Source of the DNA: Nocardiopsis alba DSM 43377
GTDB lineage: Bacteria; Actinomycetota; Actinomycetes; Streptosporangiales; Streptosporangiaceae
Direction of reading: 5' to 3'
Length of the DNA stretch: 64,000 bases
Assembly: GCF_000341225.1 (NCBI RefSeq)
Contig: NZ_ANAC01000022.1
Span: 62,001-126,000 of the forward strand
Of this stretch, positions 58,323-64,000 are shown in pieces (position 1 is the stretch's first letter; each line of letters starts with the position of its first letter). Both the position numbers and the translations under genes were made by a program. Under the pieces are notes generated by a model, which worked only from the letters and a program-made list of their open reading frames with translations, searched no databases and was not told where the DNA came from.

Positions 58323-59543
58323 ATGACCAAGACCCGACGCCTCTCCGCCCGAACCATCCTCCTCGCCGCCGGAGCGGCCGGGTTCGTGGCCCTCGGTTCC
58401 GGTGTCGCCGGAGCCGAGGGGCTCCAGGCGCCGCTGAACGACGTGGTCTCCCCGCTCGCCGAGCAGGCGCTCGTCAAGGGCGTCGCGCCGACCGTGAACA
58501 AGATCGCCCCCGAGGGCGTCACCCCCATCGCCGGGGCCACCTTGGAGGAGCTCCAGGCCAGCGCCAACGACCCCGGCCGCGGCGCCCCCGACCTGGGCGC
58601 CGCCCTGCCGGACTCCCCTTTGGCGAACACGCTCTCCGAGACCCGTAGCGCCACCGGCATGGACGGGAACCCGCACGACACCATCGGTCACACGGCGGGG
58701 GCGGCCCTGGAGTCCACCGCGCAGGACGCGGGCGCGTCCCTGGAGTCCACCGCCAAGGGCGCCGGAGACCGGTTCGAGCAGTCCGCGAACGAGGTGCTGC
58801 CGCACACGGTGGTGGCCGTGGCCGAGCTGCGCGACGAGGTGCTCACCCTGCCCGAGGCGGGCGACCTCCGGCTCCCCTCGACCGACTCCGCCCGACTGCC
58901 CGAGCTGTCCGAGGCCCCCTCGCTCACCGAGGTGACCGACCTGGGCTCGGTGACCGATCTGACCGGCGGCAACAGCCTGGAGCTTCCGGTGGAGGGCTCC
59001 ACCGAGCGGATGAGCCACACGGAGGGCTCGATCCCGACCGCGCCCAACGTGTGGGACCTGGCCGCCGGCTTCGGTGTGGAGACGCCCAAGCGGATCCAGG
59101 ACGTCGTGGAGTCCACCGAGTTGACTCAGGACAACTACGTCAGCCTCGGCGAGGAGGAGGTCCTGGGCATGGTGGGCAACCGCGCCTGGGACGACGCCCC
59201 GGCCGTCGTGCCCCAGAGCTCTCCCGAGGCCCCGGCCCTGACCGACCTGACCGGCGCGGTGGTCGACGGGGTCTCCTCGAACGGCCTCTCCGACTCGGTG
59301 AGCCTCAACGGGCCCCTGGCCGACAACGAGCTGCCCCAGGTCGCCGAGGGCGTGGACACCACCACCGTCGAGGACCTGGTCGCCGGACTGAGCCGCGGCA
59401 CCGACCTGCTCAACGACATCGACACCAGCGACCTGGTGTCGATCGAGGGCGGCACCGTCGAGCCCGAGACCCCCGAGGGCATGACCCAGCACCCCACCTT
59501 CATGGACCTGCCCGGTTCCGAGGCCCTCCCCGTGATCAGCTAG
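58323..59543 (+). CDS. Secreted protein of unknown function
   Basis: A 406-residue exported protein: signal peptide MTKTRRLSARTILLAAGAAG with cleavage near AGAEG, then a mature acidic, Thr/Ser/Pro-rich chain without cysteines. Short helical segments are suggested (LNDVVSPLAEQALVKGVAPT) and two near-repeats (AALESTAQDAGASLESTAKG). No known family. ATG 58323 has GGAAGGA six bases upstream. A strong terminator follows; 201 bases separate it from the previous secreted protein gene. Confidence 0.8.
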   Translation: MTKTRRLSARTILLAAGAAGFVALGSGVAGAEGLQAPLNDVVSPLAEQALVKGVAPTVNKIAPEGVTPIAGATLEELQASANDPGRGAPDLGAALPDSPLANTLSETRSATGMDGNPHDTIGHTAGAALESTAQDAGASLESTAKGAGDRFEQSANEVLPHTVVAVAELRDEVLTLPEAGDLRLPSTDSARLPELSEAPSLTEVTDLGSVTDLTGGNSLELPVEGSTERMSHTEGSIPTAPNVWDLAAGFGVETPKRIQDVVESTELTQDNYVSLGEEEVLGMVGNRAWDDAPAVVPQSSPEAPALTDLTGAVVDGVSSNGLSDSVSLNGPLADNELPQVAEGVDTTTVEDLVAGLSRGTDLLNDIDTSDLVSIEGGTVEPETPEGMTQHPTFMDLPGSEALPVIS

Positions 59544-59560
59544 CCCACATACGCCTCATC

Positions 59561-59592
59561 GACGGCGCCGTCCCCTTCGGGGCGGCGCCGTC
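59561..59592. terminator. Terminator after the secreted protein gene
   Basis: GACGGCGCCG (59561-59570) pairs with 59583-59592, extended by CCCC/GGGG inside after a one-base bulge. It lies between convergent genes. Confidence 0.8.
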
Positions 59593-59610
59593 CCTCGTCC
59601 TCGGAGGGGA

Positions 59611-60807
59611 TCACGCACCGGCCCCGGCGGGGAGATGCTCGTCCAAGGGGAGGTTGTAGGCCTTCCTCTGCTCCACCGACGGCCTCATCCTCTGTCCCAG
59701 CCGGGAGGCCCCGTCCAGGAGCCAGGACCGTACGTACGTTCCGATCGCCCCGGAACTCGGGACGAAGATCTCGCCGTTCGCTTGGGACGTGAGGATGTTG
59801 GCGTCGACCAGACCGCGCATCGCCCGTTCATAGGCGGGAAAGGCGACCCGGTGGTCGCCGCGTGCCTTGGCGAGCTCTCCGCCGAGGACGCACGCGCCCG
59901 TGAGGGCGAGGGAGCCTCCCTGAGTGGTCATCGGTTCGAGCGCGTGGCCCGCGTCCCCCAGGAGGACCGTTCGGCCCAGGCTCCAGGAGTCCATGCGGAC
60001 CTGCGCCGAGGGGGTCGTGTACGTCGTGCGGGCGTGCTCCATGGCCTCCAGCAGACGCCTCGTCTCCTCGCCGTCCCTCTCGAAACGTTTCCGGAGCAGT
60101 GCCCGGTGGCCCTCCACGTCGGTCAGGGGTTCGGGGTCGCGGGTGAGGAGGAAGCACTCCAGCAGCTCGGTGCCGGGGGTGGGCTGGAGGAGTGTCCCGC
60201 GTCGGGCTCGTGCCCGTCCGATCATGTGGCGTACGGGTCCCAGGTGATTCTCGATGTCGAAGAGGGCGATATTGGTGCCCTTGTAGTGGAGGAAGCGCTC
60301 TTCGGGGCCGAAGACCAGGGAACGCACGCCGGAGTGGACTCCGTCGGCTCCGACGACGAGGTCGAAGTCGCGTGAGGGCCGGTTCTCGAAATCGACGAGG
60401 ATGCCTTCCTCCGTCTCCCGGAGCCCGGTGACCGTGTCGTCGAACAGGTACTCCACGTCGTCTCGCACGTGCCGGTACAGGAGTTCGGCCAGGTCTCCGC
60501 GTCGGATCATCAGCCCTGTCTCGTCGGAGAGCCGCGGAGCCCCGTTGGGCATCACCAGCCGGCGCCCTCCGTAGTCGAGGTGGATCTCGTCGGGTGTGGG
60601 GCCGCCCGCCCTCCTGGCCTCGTCGAGGACGCCGATCCGTCTCAGGGCGTCGATCCCGACCCCGTCGATCTGGATACCGTGCCCTCCGGCGCGAACCTCC
60701 GGAGCACGCTCCACGATGGTGGGTCGGAAGCCGTACGCGCGCAGCAGGTGCGCGAGCGCCGGGCCGGCGATCCCTCCCCCCGATATCAGGACACGCGGTC
60801 CGGACAT
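59611..60807 (-). CDS. Class A FAD-dependent monooxygenase
   Basis: A 398-residue flavin hydroxylase of the p-hydroxybenzoate hydroxylase fold. It has the dinucleotide motif RVLISGGGIAGPALAHLL, the DG motif VVGADGVHSGVRS and the GD motif VLLGDAGHALEPMTTQGGSL. The overall sequence resembles TetX/Rox-type and aromatic-polyketide oxygenases; the substrate could be a phenolic metabolite or an antibiotic. I chose ATG 60807 because GGGAGG lies five bases before it; the upstream ATG 60843 abuts a -10 hexamer and cannot be used by that transcript. A palindromic TACGTACG site lies at its promoter. Confidence 0.88.
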   Translation of the reverse strand: MSGPRVLISGGGIAGPALAHLLRAYGFRPTIVERAPEVRAGGHGIQIDGVGIDALRRIGVLDEARRAGGPTPDEIHLDYGGRRLVMPNGAPRLSDETGLMIRRGDLAELLYRHVRDDVEYLFDDTVTGLRETEEGILVDFENRPSRDFDLVVGADGVHSGVRSLVFGPEERFLHYKGTNIALFDIENHLGPVRHMIGRARARRGTLLQPTPGTELLECFLLTRDPEPLTDVEGHRALLRKRFERDGEETRRLLEAMEHARTTYTTPSAQVRMDSWSLGRTVLLGDAGHALEPMTTQGGSLALTGACVLGGELAKARGDHRVAFPAYERAMRGLVDANILTSQANGEIFVPSSGAIGTYVRSWLLDGASRLGQRMRPSVEQRKAYNLPLDEHLPAGAGA

Positions 60808-60843
60808 ATCGACCTCCCGAGAAACGAACGACGCTTTTTTCAT

Positions 60844-60862
60844 ATTGTACGTACGTTCGAAT
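60844..60862 (-). promoter_or_regulatory. Palindromic operator overlapping the monooxygenase -10 box
   Basis: ACGTACGT (60849-60856) and GTACGTAC (60847-60854) form an overlapping palindrome, and TACAAT on the minus strand (60849-60844) is a good -10 hexamer next to it. The pattern TTGTACGTACGTTCGAA resembles operators of TetR-family repressors. No such regulator gene is adjacent, so the factor would act from elsewhere. Confidence 0.45.
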
Positions 60863-60905
60863 CACCGACGGCGAGGCCATCACGGCGAGAGACACCGCGT
60901 TCCGG

Positions 60906-62357
60906 TCAGGAGCAGTCCTCGTAGACCGTGGAGAAGATGCCGTCCGCGAGGTCGTAACAGACCCCGACCGGCGAGTGGCCCCGAACGTCCTCCTCATGGT
61001 CGGGGGAGGTCAGGACGAGGAGCCCTCGCTCCGGCGCCCCCTCGAAGACGAGACGTCCCCGCTCCCCGAAGGCGCCCTCCTCCGACGCGGGCACGACCTC
61101 CCCCTCCGGAGAGACCACCGTGAACCACGCGCCGTCGATGACCGGACCGTTCCCTCGGGCGGCCGCGAACGTCATGGCGACCCCCTCGTCCCGGGCCTCC
61201 ATCCCCTCGACGGTCATGGACGAGCTCGCGGGCCCCGGGTCCAGGACGAACCTGCCGTGGGGACCGCGGTCCACGTCCTCGTCCCACCCCCGGGTCCCCA
61301 GGTCGACGATGGCCGCGGCCTCCACCACGTATCCGATGTTGGACCCCCGATCCCGCGCCGCCTCGGCGAACGGATCCGTGGTCGTCCCCCCGACCTCGGA
61401 GGTCCCCTCGGTGAGGGCCTCCGGTTCCGTCTCGGCCCCGGTGTCCACCCACGGCCGGGCCGCCACGAGCCCCGCGGTCGCCGCCAACACCACCGCCATC
61501 GCCCCCGCCGCGACGATCGGTCCGCGCCGCCACCGTCGGGGCCTCGGGCGCGCGGCGAGCCACCTTCGCGCCGCCGGATCGTGCTCCAGCAGTCGTTCCA
61601 ACAGCCACGCCGCGTCCGGGCGCCGGTCGACCTCCTTGACGAGCGCCGCCTCGACCAACGGACGCAGGGGCTCGGGGACACCGTCCAGATCGGGCTCGGC
61701 GCCCAGGACCCGGGCGGTCACGACCTGAGGGGCACCTCGCCCGAAGGGCGGCCGTCCCGTCGTCGCGTACGCCACGAGGGCGCCCCAGGCGAACACGTCG
61801 GCAGCCGGTGTGGAGAGGCCGTGGACATGGCGTTCCGGGGCGATCCATCCGGAGGAGCCCACCACCCCTCCGGTCCTGGTCAGCGCGGTCCCGTCGAGGG
61901 CCCGGGCGATCCCGAAGTCCACCACTCGGGGCCCGTCGGGCCCCAGGAGCACGTTCCCCGGTTTCAGGTCGCGGTGCATCACCCCTTGGGCGTGCAGGTC
62001 CCGCAGCGCCGCCAGGACCCCGGTGGCCAGAACGGCCGCCCTCCCACCGGTCAGCGGCCCCGAGCCGATGATCCGGTCGAGGGACGCGCCCCGCACCAGC
62101 TCCGTGGCCAGCCACGGGACCGGCGCCTCGGTGTCGGCGCCGACGAAACGCGGTACGTGCGCGCTGCGCACCCGGCGGACCAGGTGGACCTCCTGGCGGA
62201 AGCGCTCACGGAACTCCCTCGATCCGGCGAACTCGGCGTGCACGGTCTTGACCGCGACGTCGCGACCGCCGCTCCGGGCCCGGTACACCGTGCCCATTCC
62301 ACCGGAGCCCAACCGTTCCAGCACCCGGTAGGGGCCCACCCTCGTCGGCCCGCTCAT
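60906..62357 (-). CDS. Transmembrane Ser/Thr protein kinase
   Basis: A 483-residue PknB-type kinase. The cytoplasmic kinase domain covers about 1-265: GSGGMGTVYRA (P-loop), Lys in VAVKTVHAEF, HRDLKPGNVLL, DFGIARALD and IAPERH. One membrane helix follows (GPIVAAGAMAVVLAATAGLV), then an extracellular domain of about 165 residues with two conserved cysteines near the end (VCYDLA, YEDCS). No PASTA repeats are present. ATG 62357 overlaps the upstream kinase stop in ATGA. The ligand is unknown. Confidence 0.9.
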   Translation of the reverse strand: MSGPTRVGPYRVLERLGSGGMGTVYRARSGGRDVAVKTVHAEFAGSREFRERFRQEVHLVRRVRSAHVPRFVGADTEAPVPWLATELVRGASLDRIIGSGPLTGGRAAVLATGVLAALRDLHAQGVMHRDLKPGNVLLGPDGPRVVDFGIARALDGTALTRTGGVVGSSGWIAPERHVHGLSTPAADVFAWGALVAYATTGRPPFGRGAPQVVTARVLGAEPDLDGVPEPLRPLVEAALVKEVDRRPDAAWLLERLLEHDPAARRWLAARPRPRRWRRGPIVAAGAMAVVLAATAGLVAARPWVDTGAETEPEALTEGTSEVGGTTTDPFAEAARDRGSNIGYVVEAAAIVDLGTRGWDEDVDRGPHGRFVLDPGPASSSMTVEGMEARDEGVAMTFAAARGNGPVIDGAWFTVVSPEGEVVPASEEGAFGERGRLVFEGAPERGLLVLTSPDHEEDVRGHSPVGVCYDLADGIFSTVYEDCS

Positions 62358-64000
62358 CCGGTGAACCAGGCGGGGTCGCAGTCTCCGGCCTGGTGGAGCG
62401 GGCTGATCGTCTCCCCTTCGGGGGCGTCGGACGCCAGGCACTTCTCGGCGGCGATACCCACGACCTCCTGCCGCGTACTGTCCGCGAAGTAGGACTCCAC
62501 CCCGTTCAGGTACTCCCCCGGGATCCCGATGTTGAGCGCGCTCCGATCGGGGAGCCCCTCGAAGGTCACCTCGAACTCGTCCCTGGTGTGGTCGGGACTC
62601 AACACGAGCAGGACCCCGTCCTCCTCGGGTGTGAACACCTGGATCTCATCCGTGTCCATGTCCCCGCCGAGGAAGCCGGGCGGGAGGACGTCGGCCCTGA
62701 CGTCCCGGCTGTGCAGGACCATGTCGCCCGCGTCGCCTCCGTAGACGCCCTCGCCCCGCACCACGACGTCGTTCCCCTCGCGGCGGGCGCTCAGCGTGAT
62801 GGCCCCGATGATCTCGCCCTCTTCGGTGATGGCCGTTCCGGGCGGGCCGGGCTCCATCCTGTAGAGCCGGACCGTGTCGGCCACCGTGGCGGAGAGGCCC
62901 ACCACACCGGTGAGCTCCTCGTAGGAGCCCGACAGCACGTTGATGCCACTGTGGTCCGGTACCTCGGCGGGATCCTCGGCCTCGGCGACCGGGTCCTCCG
63001 CTCCCCCGACGTCCGGGTTCGATCTGCTTCCGGCCCACCACGCCCCACCGGCCACCAGGCCCAGGGCCGTCACGGCGGCGACGGCGACGAGGAACCCCCG
63101 CCCCCTCTTCCGGGGCGTCGGGCTCCGGCGGATCGGCCCTTCGCCCCAGACGGACAGGTCGGGACGTGGCCCGGCCTTCCAGGAGGCGTCGAGCAGCACT
63201 TGTGTGTTCCGGACCGTCGGATCCGCGCCCACCAGTTCGGCCATCGCCCGGTCGGCGGTGGGGCGCGAGGCCGGGTCCTTGGCCAGGGCCGCCGTGACCA
63301 CGGGGAGCACTTCGGCGGGGACACCGGTGGTGTCGGGCTCCTCGTGGGCCACCCGGTAGGCGAGGGTGTCGGCCTCCCCCTGGCCGAAGGGGTCGCGTCC
63401 GGTCGCGGCGAAGACGACCATCGCCCCCCAGGCGAAGAGGTCGGCGGCGGGGGTGGGGTCGGCCCCCGCGTACAGTTCGGGCGCGACCCATCCGGGGGTG
63501 CCGAACAGGCCACCGGTGCGGGTCACCACGGTCTCGCCCAGGGCCCGGGCGATCCCGAAGTCCAGCACCCTGGGCCCGTCGGGGGCCAGGATCACGTTGG
63601 CCGGTTTGAGGTCGCGGTGGACGATCCCCTGGGCGTGGACGGCCCGCAGCGCCTCGGCGGTCCCCACCGCGAAGGCCCTGAGGACCTCGCCGGTCAGCGG
63701 ACCTCGAGCCTGGACCCGCTGTCTCAGGGTGGGGCCCGGCACGTACTCGGTGGCCATCCAGGGGATCTCGCCGGCCACGTCGGCGCCGAGGAAGCGCGGG
63801 GTACAGAGTCCGTCGACCCGGGAGACGAGGTCGACCTCTCGGGCGAAGCGGGCCCGGAAGCCCCGGTCGGCGGCCAGTCGGGCGTGCACGGTCTTGACCG
63901 CGACGGGGACGCCGTTCGGGTCCAGGGCCCCGTACACCACTCCCATGCCACCGGCGCCGAGCCGTCCGATCAGTCGGTGGGGGCCGACGTGTTCGGGGTC
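62354..64000 (-). CDS. Transmembrane Ser/Thr protein kinase (5' end outside window)
   Basis: Second PknB-type kinase; the frame runs to the right edge, and the visible residues begin just before the P-loop (LIGRLGAGGMGVVYGA), so only the first few residues are missing. It has VAVKTVHARL, HRDLKPANVIL, DFGIARALG and VAPELY, a membrane helix (FLVAVAAVTALGLVAGGAWW) and an extracellular domain of about 215 residues with two cysteines near its end. It resembles the downstream kinase throughout the kinase domain (the two share VAVKTVHA and DFGIARAL) and in the late ectodomain motif (V-L-S-P-D-H against V-L-T-S-P-D-H), so the pair looks duplicated. The two genes overlap by four bases. Confidence 0.9.
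   Translation of the reverse strand, partial: DPEHVGPHRLIGRLGAGGMGVVYGALDPNGVPVAVKTVHARLAADRGFRARFAREVDLVSRVDGLCTPRFLGADVAGEIPWMATEYVPGPTLRQRVQARGPLTGEVLRAFAVGTAEALRAVHAQGIVHRDLKPANVILAPDGPRVLDFGIARALGETVVTRTGGLFGTPGWVAPELYAGADPTPAADLFAWGAMVVFAATGRDPFGQGEADTLAYRVAHEEPDTTGVPAEVLPVVTAALAKDPASRPTADRAMAELVGADPTVRNTQVLLDASWKAGPRPDLSVWGEGPIRRSPTPRKRGRGFLVAVAAVTALGLVAGGAWWAGSRSNPDVGGAEDPVAEAEDPAEVPDHSGINVLSGSYEELTGVVGLSATVADTVRLYRMEPGPPGTAITEEGEIIGAITLSARREGNDVVVRGEGVYGGDAGDMVLHSRDVRADVLPPGFLGGDMDTDEIQVFTPEEDGVLLVLSPDHTRDEFEVTFEGLPDRSALNIGIPGEYLNGVESYFADSTRQEVVGIAAEKCLASDAPEGETISPLHQAGDCDPAWFTG

Overview
The window is high-GC actinobacterial chromosome. Gene order, GTG/TTG starts and protein sequences fit Nocardiopsaceae (Nocardiopsis or a close relative) best; the genus is inferred, not proven. 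No insertion sequence, phage, integron or CRISPR array was seen. Most genes are core, with a few accessory islands between them.

1-18.3 kb holds the transcription/translation core, mostly on the minus strand. In transcription order it reads tRNA-Thr, tRNA-Met, rpmG, hadA, hadB, murB, a manganese-type exporter under a yybP-ykoY riboswitch, then tRNA-Trp, secE, nusG, rplK, rplA, rplJ, rplL, rpoB and rpoC (cut by the left edge). A PLP aminotransferase and an adenosine deaminase lie among them on the plus strand.

18.8-27.9 kb is the most unusual part: a four-gene minus-strand operon related to type II Wadjet (JetABC; families TIGR02677, TIGR02678, TIGR02680). The JetA-like gene keeps only the C-terminal half of its family and carries a long acidic tail. 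No JetD nuclease gene (TIGR02679) is present. A compact Rad50/SbcC-like ABC ATPase with a CxxC pair sits in the last position instead.

28-32 kb has a lipoprotein, five tandem chaplin-like secreted proteins, and a membrane protein with a 12-residue F-rich repeat. 32-39.7 kb has tRNA-Tyr, yajQ, htpX, korAB, an NAD(P)-binding protein, a protein with a Q/G/Y-rich prion-like tail, and two more small two-cysteine secreted proteins.

39.7-48.3 kb has a GNAT acetyltransferase, an ECF41-type sigma factor coupled to an FAD oxidoreductase, a remnant of a VOC/glyoxalase gene, and a CitAB-type two-component system divergent from a complete tctCBA tricarboxylate transporter.

48.3-54.8 kb has an acyltransferase and a small biosynthetic cluster: one KS-AT-ACP polyketide synthase, a methyltransferase and a styrene-monooxygenase-like flavoprotein. 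55.4-64 kb has msrA, rarD, two unknown secreted proteins, a class A flavin monooxygenase and two overlapping transmembrane Ser/Thr kinase genes, the second cut by the right edge.
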